Below are positions 12,701 to 23,317 of a stretch of 64,000 nucleotides of DNA, piece by piece (position 1 is the first letter of the stretch; each line of letters opens with the position of its first letter). Made by a program: the position numbers and the translations under genes. The notes under the pieces are model-generated. The model worked only from the letters and a program-made list of their open reading frames with translations. It was not told the DNA's origin and ran no database searches. The stretch comes from Narthecium ossifragum (Eukaryota > Streptophyta > Magnoliopsida > Dioscoreales > Nartheciaceae): the NCBI GenBank assembly GCA_963920575.1, contig OY986964.1, forward strand, positions 15,179,460 to 15,243,459. The letters are read 5' to 3'.

Positions 12701-15094
12701 AATATTCTGGACGAGGGCAGCATCTGCTGGAACAGATGCAAGAAAGGGAGGGATTGAAGTACCCTAGGAATTGGTCATATTCCTGGAACTGATAAGAAGG
12801 TTGCCGTAGATTCCTTGCTTAAATTTATTAGCTGGTTGTTAGATCCTTAAAGTGTAGATATACTTTTTGACTGAAGTTAAAATGCCAGCCATTCCTGAAG
12901 AATGGTTTTTAGATCCCTTGAAGAGACACCTTTGGTATTTCTAGTTTCCATGTGTCAATGACTAATTTTGAACCACAGCCACATCTCTGTGCATTATAAA
13001 GAAAAACTCATTGACGTGACATATTCGATTTGAGAACAAGAGAAAAACATAGCAGTCATGATTTGATCCCCGACATAATAGTTTGTAGCCACGTGCTCTA
13101 TATCAAACATATGTAAAATGCTTAACGTTTGAAGGTGCAATTTGAACTCCTGATGGATGCATGTAAGCTGAGACGCTGAAAAATTGATCTACTTTATTTT
13201 TGCTTTGGGTCCACTCAATGGTTTTTTAGCTATTTCATATCCAGGTTTCTAAATATTTATTATGTGATTGATATACTTTATGTTTTTTGTAATTGGTGAG
13301 CTATGTCTTCAACTGTGTAGTCCGTCCTGCTCTCATTTTTATGACTTAAGCATCTATTTTTCCTTTTCTCTCACATGTTTTCTCTTTTTTATTAAAGATA
13401 AATTGCAGACAAGGCTAAGGGGGGAAGGTGGCATTAAAGCATTACTTGGAATGGTTCGCTGTGGACATCCAGATGTTCTCGCGCAAGTTGCTCGGGGCAT
13501 TGCAAACTTTGCAAAATGTGAGTCTAGAGCATCATCCACTCAAGGTCAGGGCTTGTCATTTGTCTACTTGCTTATTGTTGACCTGGTGGTATTTTCATAT
13601 CTTTGAGAATTTAATGCTTAAATTACCCTTTTTGTCCTCTGTTTTCATCGTGGGTCTGGATCCAAATGTACCTGTCACAAAAATGGGTTTCTACAATGGT
13701 CACAAAATGCTCATGACTTTATAACATTTGCTAGCTGTATAGTTTAAGCAAAATGTGGAACAATCGATATTTTCTCACTAATTTTATGAATGCTCTAGGT
13801 CATGGTGGTCATGGGTTAAACTAGAAGCTTGTTGCTGGAGAACTGATGATGTGTAATCACGGTTATTAAGTCATCAGCAATATAGTCCGGTCAAAGCTGG
13901 TTTCATTTTTGAATAAATGAGAAGTTGAAACAAGCAAGAAAACAAATGTGTTTTAGAGGGAAAGAAATTAGGTGTGCCTGTGGACTGGTCAATCCCACTT
14001 GGCCTGATGACTGCTTGGTAACAGATAGGCCCGTCCTGAAACCTTTGGTCGAATCTGAAATAGTTGTAAGCAATTGATCGAATAGGTCTTGGCCAGGTTA
14101 GGAGTTTAGTTCAAAGTTACCCATCCCATTCTAGCCTGCAGGTTGATCATGTGCTTTTGGATTTAGGTCATCATAGCTCATATGCCCTTGTGACTTTTGT
14201 TGATTAAGTGACTAAAACCTCATCTTCTTGACTGACAGTGTGTGCTTGTGATATACTAGATAGAATAGCTCATGTTTCATTTTTTATTACATTCAGCAGC
14301 TCTTCTTGAATGAGAGATTGATCATTGTTAAATATTCTTATTGGCAATAGATAACCTCTTGCTGCATAGTGAGCATGTGCCATTTAAATTAGATTTCGTA
14401 TTCACAAGTACCAAATGCAGAATATGCATGTTAGAAAAATCCTTATAAATCACAACAGCATAATTTGTATCCTCTTCAACCATGAGTTTGGTGAAAGAGA
14501 GCCGCATGGGGTCAGGAAAGCCCATAGAAAGAAAGAAAAAAAATAGTTTCTTGCATCCTCATGATAACTTTATATGTTTTAGAGTAGAAGAATTTGTCAC
14601 TGTCTGCTACAAGTTTTTCTTTCGGTTGCTATCACTTCGCGGTGTATTGTGTTTCGCTCTGAAACTGGATCGATACAAAAAGGTACAGTGATTATCCCTG
14701 TTAACAGATAACCACTTGATGCAGGGAATAAGGCTGGAAAATCTTTGTTGATCGAAGATGGCGCACTTCCGTGGATTGTTAAGAATGCGAACAATGAAGC
14801 TTCACCAATAAGACGCCATATTGAGCTTGCTTTGTGTCATTTGGCGCAACATGGTCAGTAGGCTGCTCAGTACTGATTTATGAATCCAAATCTGTCGACC
14901 TTGTTTCCTGATACTGTCAATATGCTATTTCAGAAATGAATGCAATGGAAATGATCAGCGAGGGTGCCTTATGGGAGTTGGTTCGTATTTCTCGTGACTG
15001 CTCCCGTGAAGACATTAGGTCCCTTGCACACAGGACATTGACTTCTAGCCTTACTTTCCAAACAGAGCTGAAACGATTGCGTATAGAATGCTGA
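785..15094 (+). CDS. ARK: Armadillo-repeat kinesin (ARK / KIN-U clade), complete, 19 exons
   Basis: Microtubule motor of the plant ungrouped kinesin clade with C-terminal armadillo repeats. In Arabidopsis ARK1-3 act in root-hair and epidermal growth and in microtubule dynamics. Exons: 785-959, 2841-2941, 3059-3181, 3568-3753, 3849-4070, 4211-4376, 5349-5498, 5902-5990, 6701-6904, 7966-8103, 8691-8825, 8922-9053, 9587-9725, 9846-9938, 11794-11919, 12059-12184, 13398-13544, 14725-14853, 14934-15094. All introns are GT-AG; the sum is 2742 bases (913 residues plus TGA). The N-terminus is basic and Ser/Pro-rich. The motor domain starts near residue 60 ([13 protein letters not shown]), with P-loop GQTGTGKT at 147-154, switch I SSRSHA at 261-266 and switch II DLAGSER at 314-320. 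Residues about 405-605 are charged and coiled-coil-like; armadillo repeats fill about 640-913. The last seven exons mostly share phase 1 and 93-161-base sizes, as repeat-encoding exons do. Length fits ARK2/ARK3 (KIN-UA/UB) better than the longer ARK1; the paralogue cannot be assigned. Confidence 0.95.
1942..2110. repeat. Fold-back repeat in ARK intron 1
   Basis: The region repeats short inverted words such as AATCGGTAGTGGGATAC, ATCGGTATCTCACTACCGAT and GGCAGTGAGGTACTGAT. It shares the TCGGTAGTGAGGTACCGAT module with the fold-back element at 33138-33428, so both belong to one MITE-like family. It lies inside intron 1 (960-2840) and does not touch splice sites. Confidence 0.6.
9202..9535 (-). 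mobile_element. Solo LTR (334 bp) in ARK intron 12
   Basis: Flanked by a perfect 5-bp TSD, GTATC, at 9197-9201 and 9536-9540. Read on the minus strand it starts TGATGCGGACATCAG and ends GGCGTCA. It has a TATATAAG promoter word (near 9392-9400) and a long pyrimidine tract on the minus strand (9220-9330). The TGATGCGG start and size resemble the Reina LTRs at 40033 and 52826, so a short-LTR chromovirus is the best guess. No internal region is present. Confidence 0.85.
10409..10860. mobile_element. Degenerate MITE-like relic in ARK intron 14
   Basis: GAAGCACGGACACGGACAC and repeated GACACGACATGACA words at 10417-10505, with GTCGGACACGTGTTTGACGAAG near 10828-10850, look like the two ends of a common plant short repeat with GGACACG-rich termini. 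I could not find a TSD, so the borders are approximate. Confidence 0.35.
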
Positions 15095-15850
15095 TATTCC
15101 AGATATCATCTTCCAGGTCTACTTTCTTATTGAAAGAGGGACAATGGTGTATGATGGTTTTGATGAGCTAACCAGATTTAGACATGTTATTTGGTTTGCA
15201 GATGTCACAATCTAATAGGCTCTGAATATGGCTTTACGTTTGAACGATCTGGGCATGTGGTGAAGCACCTATTGGAGATAGGGCAACAAAAAAAAAAAGA
15301 GGGGACCAAATTCTAAAGACACATTATTTTGGGTGATTCCCAAGTGCTCTAAAGTTGCTAGGAAGTGTTCCTCCACTCAGAAGGCTTCCTTCATTCGAGT
15401 CCATAATCCCCGTTGCATAAGAAACAGTCCGAAATCATTATTCTTGAATACCTATCAATCTGTTTATGTGAAAGTGTGTATACTATAGGGATGAAAAAAG
15501 GGGAGGTCATGTTTTGCAAATGTATGGCCTGTTGAAACGTTCAAAGGTGTTGAGATCTTTTCTCCTCTGTATTGTGAATAACTTTTTGTACAGGGGATTA
15601 TGTTATATTGCCTATTGTGGGCCTTGTGGCTAGTCTTTACTAAAACATAAATGTGGTACTTGTTCTTTTTTGAAGGAAGATAATTGTATATGGTTAGTGC
15701 CAAATTTAGAATGTACGAGATAACTTTGTCACTGATTCTTTATATTCAAAACACGTTACCTACAGACTACAGTCTAAAAAAAGTTAAAACCTTATTCATG
15801 TTTTAAATTAAGGGTATGTTTGGATTGAGATGGAGGATAAATATGCATAA
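15095..15850 (+). other. ARK 3' UTR and downstream spacer
   Basis: AT-rich, without a credible ORF. The 3' UTR probably ends within the first few hundred bases, but no single polyadenylation signal stands out. An A-run at about 15290-15300 is noted. 15815-15850 leads directly into the LINE fragment. Confidence 0.4.
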
Positions 15851-16789
15851 TTGATCTTAGAGCAGCGTATGACAGGGTAAGATGGAATTTCCTTGAGGAG
15901 GTCTTGAGGGCAATGAAGTTTTCAGAGAGATGGATCGGGTGGGTGATAGCATATTTCAACAACCCTCGGTTCTCTTTTATTGTGAATAGTCGGGTGTGCG
16001 GTAGGGTGACGTCTCGCTGTGGTCTCTGGCAAGGGGATCCTCTCTCCCCTTAATTGTTTTTGGTGGTTCAAGAGGTGCTCAGTCAATTACTCAAGGTGAA
16101 AGGTATCCAATTTAGGAATTCTATGTTCTCCCTCTCCCATTTGTTGTACGCCGATGATTGTCTCATGTTTACCAGAGCTACTTGTTCAGAAACCCGGAAG
16201 CATAAGCAGAAATTATGGGGTTTTAAGGAGTTGTTAGGGTTAGAGATGAACTCAGCCAAGTCTAGCTTAGTCTTCTCTCGGTCTGTTCTTGAGATGTGGT
16301 GGATTGCAGTAAGGGGAATCTTGGGTATGGCGGAGGCTAAAGAGACGTGGCAGTACCTCGGAGCACCTTTATCTATTAAGCGACTTAAGGCAACCGATTT
16401 CTCTGGTGTATTGGACAAACTTGCAGGTCACGTCTTACGGTGGCAGGAGAAGAAGATTTCTGAAGCAGGTAGAGTGGTACTGATCAAGGCCGTGCTTCAG
16501 GCAATTCCAGCCTTTGTAATGGCAACTACTCGGATTCCATTGTTGGTGATTAGACGGATTGAGCAGATATGTCGGGACTTCTTATGGCAGGGAAGGAGGT
16601 CAGGCCTTAGCATTGTGGCATGGCGGAAGGTGTGCACCCCTATTGAAGCTGGAGGGATAGGGCTACACAACCTTGAGGTGTGGCAACGTGCGCTTAAGGC
16701 ACGAAGGATGGCGGGTTTCTTGGAGGAGAATCAGTCGGTTTGGGCACAATTGACACAAGTGAGGTATCAGTGGGAGGGTGATGTGCTGT
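15851..16789 (+). pseudogene. LINE (L1-type) reverse transcriptase fragment
   Basis: The frame reads through a DLRAAYDRVRWNFLEE block, a GLWQGDPLSP block and HLLYADDCLMF (the YADD catalytic box near 16145-16180), then the thumb and post-RT region typical of plant L1 elements (WQYLGAPLSIKR, ISEAGRVVLIKAVLQAIP). An in-frame TAA at 16051-16053 sits right after GDPLSP. The start (before the first RT blocks) is missing and the 3' part is cut by the LTR at 16790, so it is dead. Confidence 0.85.
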
Positions 16790-18299
16790 TGTAGGCACTC
16801 AAAAATAAAACCAATACTCTTCAAAATAAATGTAGTAGTGTGAGTACGAGTCGATCCTACGAAGAGTGTCTAGCCTAGGTTTTGTGCTATGTGAACAAAG
16901 ATGGGTTTTGTGTAAAACGAAAACAATAAAGAAACAATCTAAAGCGAAGAATCGAATTGAATCAAGAGAACAAACCTTGGTCTAAGTCAACATCCACCAT
17001 TGGAATCCAACAACTGATCATCGATGAAAGTATATATCAATTCATACTATGAATATTCACCGTTCGAATTAAATTCGAATCTCTCCTCAATCACAGTTAA
17101 TTAGAAACAAGCGATCTAATCAACCCTAACTACTAAACAACCTAAGACACGCGCTGTATATTTAATCTAGTAGCAGCCTTAAGAATAGGGAGATCGATGA
17201 AGCTAAACAACACAAGCACAAGCGGTTGCATTTAATTTAATCGAATGTTCTTCCTAAGACCTAACAATCTCTGAAACGCAGTAAATCAATAGATCTTAAT
17301 TGCCTCGCAGATTAGAGGGATCAAATAATTATGGATTTGATATCCAACCTAGCAGTAGATTGTGATGAATAATATACTAGTAGGCCTCCTAGCAATTAGA
17401 CGAAACAATCATGAATATAATCACAGAATAACATTCAATACTCAAGTATAAACTGAGCAATAAAAATAGATTAGATCTCACAGTTTCATTGATTTCGAGG
17501 TTTCAGTTTCCTTGACCAAGAATCAAGATTTAGCCACGCAGGGCCATCAAGAACAATCCTCCAAAAGATTCCATAAAGTTAGAAAAAACCTAAGAAAAAT
17601 ATAAAAGAGTCGAAAATAACAGCCAAAAGTATCAAGAAATTCCACCCTCAACCCCTAGAAAGAGTCCTATTTATAGCCTTAAGTGTCTCCATCCTCGGAT
17701 TAGATCTGAACCATTGATTTTCTTCACTGTGAAGGTAGGATCGATCCTTCCATGGGTGTAGGATCGATTCTTTGCATCAAAATCTTCAATTTCTGGCTAC
17801 GTCCGAGTAAGATCGATCCTTCCATGGGTGTAGGATCGATCTTGCTCAATAGGATGGATAGTAGGATCGATCCTTCTATGATCATCTGAAAAGTATGCGT
17901 TCTGTCATGTCTACTACATAGAAGGATCAATCCTACAAGGGAGAAGGATCGATCTTTCTTTCATGAGTATTTACTGTTTTGCCATCCAGACTACGCCATT
18001 GGTACTAAAATTGCCGTAACTTCCTCTAGAAAACTCGGAATCACGAACCGTAAAATTCTCCAGAAACTAGACTTCAAGAGCTTTCCAACCATATATAGTA
18101 CATCATCTGGTTCTTCATCAGCAGGTACAGTTTAATCTTTAAAGTTGATCCATATAATCTTTTCAGCTTCTTTTCGAACTTAAGGACTTCAATTGCATCC
18201 TAAATCAAAATATAAGAATAATGAGTGTATTTAGGTACCAAATAAGCACAGGAGGCTAAATATTAAGGGGTAAAAATATGATATTATGCATCATCATCA
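16790..18299 (-). mobile_element. Tat-like solo LTR inserted in the LINE
   Basis: The left part has the GTAGTGTGAGTACGAGTCGATCC motif also seen, in altered form, near the start of the Tat-type LTR at 20930 (TAGTGGTGAAATCCGGAGTCGATCC). The other end reads, on the minus strand, TGATGCATAATATCATATTT. About 1.5 kb, no ORF, no internal region. I could not resolve a clean TSD, so either end may be off by several bases. Confidence 0.55.
17737..17957. repeat. GGATCGATCC palindrome array in the Tat-like LTR
   Basis: Five or six copies of GGATCGATCC or close variants. Two form a repeated unit in which the palindrome is followed by TTCCATGGGTGTA and another palindrome (17737-17770 and 17810-17843). Confidence 0.8.
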
Positions 18300-18527
18300 G
18301 AGGGGAAGCTGCCTCCGGTTAAGGCGCGACGAGGAGCTTCGGTGCATTGGAAGGATTTATGCGAAGCTGGTGAGTAGCTGCGGTAGGGCGTACATTGGAG
18401 TCCGGGGGTGGGCAGTTCGGTTAGTGTATTGAAGGATGCTTGGATATGAGATGAATCGTTGGAGAGAAGACCGGGTTTCTTTGTGGGCGATGGTAACTGT
18501 GAGGACATGGTGGTTGGCGAACTGCTT
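18300..18527 (+). other. Possible continuation of the LINE fragment
   Basis: After the LTR the sequence returns to GC-richer DNA (GAAGCTGCCTCCGGTTAAGG onward) resembling the post-RT part of plant LINEs. It ends where copia gag homology starts on the other strand. No intact frame; assignment rests on position. Confidence 0.3.
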
Positions 18528-19170
18528 TGATAAATCTTTCGCATCTTCGATTGCCGTTACCTTGGGATCCCATGTCTTAGGTAGATACCTAAGAATCTTT
18601 CTCACAATCTCATCATTAGTGTAGACTTTTCCAAGAGAATCAAGAACATTAATAATATTGATAAAGCGAGTAAACATTTTACTTATAAACTCATCATCCT
18701 TCATGTAAAATAATTCATAATCATGAACAAGCATGCTAATCTTAGACTCCTTAACTCGGCTTGTTCCCCACATAAGGAACCTCACGTTTTTACCATATTT
18801 CTTTAGTCGATTTACATGTTGAAATTCTATTGAATTCATTTGGACTAAGGGCACAAAATAGAAAGTTTTTAGCCTTGGCATTTACTTGATGTTTCCTAAA
18901 ATCAGTATTGGTATACTGGTATATTCAATCTTAGCTTTTGAGACTTCTTTTCCCTCAATGATCTTTATAGGGATAAAACCTCCATATTCTATTATCATCC
19001 ATGTATCATAGTCCATGGATTGAATAAAAATTTCCATCCTTGTTTTCAAATAGGTATAGTTTGATCCATTGAAATAGGGTGGCTTATTGGTAGATTATCC
19101 CTCTATGTTTTCTATATCAATTTAGTATCTTCTAAGGGTTGTTTAGTTACTCCACTAAAAAAGAAACCTA
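18528..19170 (-). pseudogene. SIRE/Maximus-type copia gag, broken
   Basis: Minus-strand frames give the SIRE-type gag start (PPYFNGSNYTYLKTRM, FIQSMDYDTWMIIE) and the UBN2 core (VKESKISMLVHDYELF, MFTRFINIINVLDSLGKVY, DEIVRKILRYLPKTWDPKV, TAIEDAKDLSK). The blocks fall in different frames, with at least two frameshifts near 18780-18900. The 174-residue open frame ending at 18357 is a chimera: homology stops near 18530 and the tail is antisense to the flanking DNA. Everything downstream (protease, integrase, RT) is missing. Confidence 0.8.
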
Positions 19171-19182
19171 GCTCTGATACCA
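19171..19182 (-). other. Primer binding site of the SIRE-type copia element
   Basis: On the minus strand TGGTATCAGAGC, complementary to the 3' end of initiator Met tRNA, two bases inside the LTR end at 19185. Confidence 0.85.
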
Positions 19183-19184
19183 AT

Positions 19185-19974
19185 TGAAAGTCCAAGAGGG
19201 GGTGATCTATTGGACCTTTAAATAATAGTCGATAATAGGAAAATCTAGATAGGAGGAGTCTAATAAAACCGTATGCTTACAAATGATAAGAGCAGAAAAT
19301 AAAACAAGTAAATGAAAGAAAAAAGATGAGTTAGAAAGATTGCACCAAATTTTTATAGTGGTTCGGCTAACCTTGCCTACGTCCACTTCAGTCAAGGGGT
19401 CCTCCTTGAGGTTCCACAACTTACAAGTCATCTTACAAGTTGTCCACCAAGCTTACGGGTGTTTAGCAACCTATTCACCAAGCTTATGGATGATTGGCAA
19501 CCTTACAATCTATCCAATCAACTATTGGATCTCTCTCACAAAGTCTACTTCACAATTTGAAGTAGTTTTACAAAGATTAAGCTCACAAATAAAGAGAATA
19601 AACTTGCTAGAATATTATCATAATAATCCCTTAGCTCCCCCTAAGTCTCTTGCAAGTTTGCTGTATCTTCTCTTTTATAGCTGAGGATCGATGCCTTGTT
19701 TGACCGTCGCTTCTCCATATAAAACCACATAGGCCACGGTCGATCGGTCCATCGACCATCAGCTAGTTTCCCATGAACAGCTACCACAGTTGATTCGTTC
19801 ATCAACTGCCAGTCTCCACGGTCAGTCTGAGCATCAACCGCCGCATCGATCGGGAGTACAAAACATCTTAAATATACTTTTAATGCTTTCCAAATTAAGG
19901 GATATTAATATCAAAACAATGTTTTATTATCATGCATAATATGACATCATCAAAACAATATGCTAGGACTAACA
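19185..19974 (-). mobile_element. 5' LTR of the SIRE-type copia element (790 bp)
   Basis: On the minus strand it starts TGTTAGTCCTAGCATATTG and ends GGACTTTCA directly before the PBS. TGTTAGTCC is typical of SIRE/Maximus LTRs. It interrupts the gag frame of the Tork-type element at 19975, which dates it as the younger insertion. The only flank is TTATC at 19975-19979; the opposite end of the element is lost. Confidence 0.8.
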
Positions 19975-20396
19975 TTATCTTCATCATCTAGCTTGACTTC
20001 CAAGTTCACCAATTGCGCAATGATCTTGTTGAAGGTGTTGAGATGCTCCAACAGATCTGCTCCCTCCTTCATCTGTAGGGTGTACAGTTGCTTCTTCACA
20101 AATAGTTTATTTGTCAAAGACTTGGTCATGAATATACTCTCAAGCTTTAACAATAAATTTGGTGAAATCTTCTCACTAACCACATTAGACATCACCTCGT
20201 CTGCCAAACAGCATCTAATGGTGCTCTACGCCTTTAGATCCATCTCCTTCCATTCTTCATCTGACATGGTGTCTGGCTTTGATCCCTTCAAGGCTCTGTA
20301 GGTGCCTTGTGAGATTAGGATATCATGTACCCTTTCTTGCCACAGACTGAAATTGATCTTCCCGTCAAACTTCTCGATGTCGGACTTCCCCGCCAT
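19975..20396 (-). pseudogene. Tork-type copia gag, truncated, with stop
   Basis: The start ATG at 20394-20396 lies just inside the PBS. The protein begins MAGKSDIEKFDGKINFSLWQ and continues into a UBN2 gag core (LYTLQMKEGADLLEHLNTFN, QLVNLEVKLDDED). A TAG at 20226-20228 replaces an expected Trp codon, and the frame is cut at 19975 by the SIRE LTR. The rest of the element is absent. Confidence 0.85.
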
Positions 20397-20408
20397 TGCC
20401 AGAACCTA

Positions 20409-20420
20409 GCTCTGATACCA
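20409..20420 (-). other. Primer binding site of the Tork-type copia element
   Basis: Minus strand TGGTATCAGAGC (initiator Met tRNA), two bases from the LTR end at 20423. Confidence 0.85.
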
Positions 20421-20422
20421 CT

Positions 20423-20929
20423 TGTAGGGATCTTGGGTATGTAGATGTTACCCAAATCCTAGAATGTCGGCATGACAAGAAAAACAAAACAGAGAAAAAC
20501 AAACCAAACAAGAACAACAAGATTTACGTGGAAAACCTCTCAGCAAATCACTGAGAGGACAAACCACGGGGCAGAGGAGGATTTCACTTTGATTGAACGT
20601 GGATTACAGAGGTTCTTCTAGAAGAGAACATGACCTCTCTCACTAGGGTTTCAAGCAACAAGATGATTCCTAAAAAGATCTCCAAAACCTCTATTTATAT
20701 GCCCCAAGTTAATTAGGATCGGAATTAATCCCAACCGTCCAACAAACCCCGGCTATAGTGTTCGGATCGATCCAATCGATCCAGAGTAGGCTTGGATCGA
20801 TCCACTATGTGACGTCCAAACCAGCTCTCTATCAACATGTTTGGGATCGATCCACTGTGGCTTTGGATCGATCCAGATTTGGGTTTGGATCGATCCAAAG
20901 TGAGTTGGATCAATCCACTGGGTGCAGCT
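20423..20929 (-). mobile_element. 5' LTR of Tork-type copia, part 1 (split)
   Basis: The LTR end next to the PBS reads TGTAGGGATCTTGGG on the plus strand. The LTR is interrupted at 20929 by the Tat-type element and resumes at 32679. The two parts total about 850 bp. Confidence 0.75.
20762..20919. repeat. GGATCGATCC palindrome array in Tork LTR, part 1
   Basis: About six copies of GGATCGATCCA or near variants with irregular 10-40-base spacers. The array continues beyond the nested element at 32705-32892. Confidence 0.85.
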
Positions 20930-22313
20930 TGATCGCTCGCAAACACCGTCGTTAAAACATCACAAACTCAATCAAATATTAAATTTATAATCCTTATTCA
21001 TCACTAATACTACTACGTAGACTAGTGGTGAAATCCGGAGTCGATCCACAGGAAAAACGTTAGAAAATAAAATCAATTCTAGAAATTGATTCCTAAGCAC
21101 AGTAATCAAAAGGTTGGTTGAATTATCTAAAAATTATCTAAGAAAACAAGTAAAGTGATCGGGATTTGAATCAAGTTAAGAATTACCTAGGGATTACTCA
21201 ATCCACCCTAGCTTCACCTTCAACCTTCTCTAGTTATCCTCTTGCTCACTTCTCTCAACATTATGGATCATATGGCTCCAAGCTCATATGAATCCCTAAA
21301 ATAAGATTTAACGGCATAGCCTATCTTTCTGGGCATATGTTGTCTTCGATTCTAAGATTACTTTAAGTTATACTACTCCTAATGACCTTGGCACAACCTA
21401 TCATAGCATTGCATAGCCTATCTCAAAAGCAAATCATAAATTACATGAAAACCATATCATAAATCTGTATAAACAATCACAGAAAGCTTATACGACAGAA
21501 AATACTTCAAAGGAACTCTGTTCCCTGAAATCTATAATCATTATAACCATATTTATGAGATCATGTTGAGAAGAAATTTACAAGAATCAAACCAAAGAAA
21601 ATCAAAAGCTACACTAGGGTTTCATGATATCCCTAAGTTTAAGAATTAGCTACTCATCTTCTGGGAAAGATTCATAGGTGTTGGGAAGGAAGCCGTCGAT
21701 CCCCACGAAAAGATCTCCATCTTCAAAACCCTAGCCTTCTCCTCCAAAAGTGGTCCAAAAGATGATTATTTTCGGTTGGAATAACCCCTTTATATAGTAG
21801 AAACCCTTGATCCCTGAATTAGGAGTTATAATTGAACTTAAATTCTAATTTCCCTAAATTCCGTGTTGATGACATCATCAGAGCGACCGATCGGACTCAA
21901 ATCCGATCCATCGCTCAAGTCGGTCTGACTGGTTCCTCACAGCCACGTCATTACTTAATTTTAGCATTTATCAAATTTCAGCTTTCATAAATCCAACTTT
22001 TCTTCCAAAACTGGTGCCAATCTATAGCGAATCTCACAAGTTTTCAACATGAACGTTGTAGCTCTTGAAGTCCTCTTTCATCTCCTAGAATTTAAGAATA
22101 TTTGAAGGTTTGCAAAATATCTGGTGATTTATTTCCAAATAGTCGACGAAGCAGTCTTTTTGCAGAATTTACTGATTTTTGACCGAATTTATTGTATTGC
22201 TTCTCAAATCCTAGTTAAACCTGAAATCAAACAATAGGATATCAAATACACCTACTCGAGGCCTAACAAAGGTAATTTAAGGGGTTTAATTAGGAATAAT
22301 TAGTGACTTATCA
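20930..22313 (-). repeat. 3' LTR of the Tat-type element (1384 bp)
   Basis: On the minus strand it starts TGATAAGTCACTAATTATTCC and ends GCGAGCGATCA. The opposite LTR is near-identical over long blocks. A GAGCGACCGATCGGACTC / GATCCATCGCTC palindromic patch lies at 21891-21920. Confidence 0.85.
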
Positions 22314-22325
22314 CACCCCCAACTT
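22314..22325 (-). other. Polypurine tract of the Tat-type element
   Basis: Minus strand AAGTTGGGGGTG directly before the LTR start, as in plant Tat-lineage elements. Confidence 0.8.
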
Positions 22326-23317
22326 ACACTTTGCTAGTCCTCGAGCAAAAAAAAGATAAAAAGAAAGCAATAAATCTAACTAGCCACTTTCGTAGGTCTC
22401 ACGATTGCAGTTAGCATATGCAACAAGTCTTTAAACCCCTGGGTTACCCCAGTGGAGGAGTTATAGTCTCTTGAGGTTTTTCAGGGATGACAACCACAAA
22501 CATCTATACAACCCTTGAGCATATCAATAGAAATCAATTATAATATTCATCAACTCTAATGTATGAAATAGAAATAATATCCATGAACAAACCTTTCAAT
22601 TCATAGTCACATAAAAATATAGTGAATCAAAACATGTCATAACATATTTCCAACACTTCAACATATTTAATCATGATTAAAAATAACTTTAACACTCCTG
22701 TGTGTGAATGGGGTTCCACATACTTCAGAGTATCAATCTTATCTAAACACTTCAATTATTCAAGATCACAATCATAGCCAACACATATCTTCTACTTATC
22801 CCATAGCAATCTCTGTTTTTTTTTCATTTTTCTTTTCTTTTTTTTCTGCAGAAATTTCAACTGTTTTACACAAACACCACGTTGGCTAGGCACACTGCCC
22901 AGTTACTAAGTTGAAAATCCTTTTTTTTCGCATACTCATATAATTGCATGTGTTCATGTATTTTCTATGCCATGACATAGAATTGTAAATCTACCCTAAT
23001 ATCATCCTTAGAATCTAATATCAACCCCTTAGCATGTGAAAGTGAATAGGTGGATTAAGATATGTCAAGTTATCCTTAAATCATGGTAAAAGTGTTAAAG
23101 TATAGAAATAATATCATACATAGCAAGAATTTACTCTTTCTTATATGGCATACAAGTCTTAGAATAATTCATAAGATAAATTTCTAAAACGTGCACATTT
23201 GTCAAATCGTATCATAATTTCATTCTTTTGACAGAATTCAAGAGATGTATAATATTTGGTTCCTATAAAAAATATGAGCATGAAATTTATGAATGCTACC
23301 CCCAACTTAAATGTAAT
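22326..23317 (-). other. Tat-type internal region, non-coding 3' part
   Basis: AT-rich DNA without a credible ORF. It ends at GTAAT (23313-23317), the TSD of the family A solo LTR. Confidence 0.6.
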
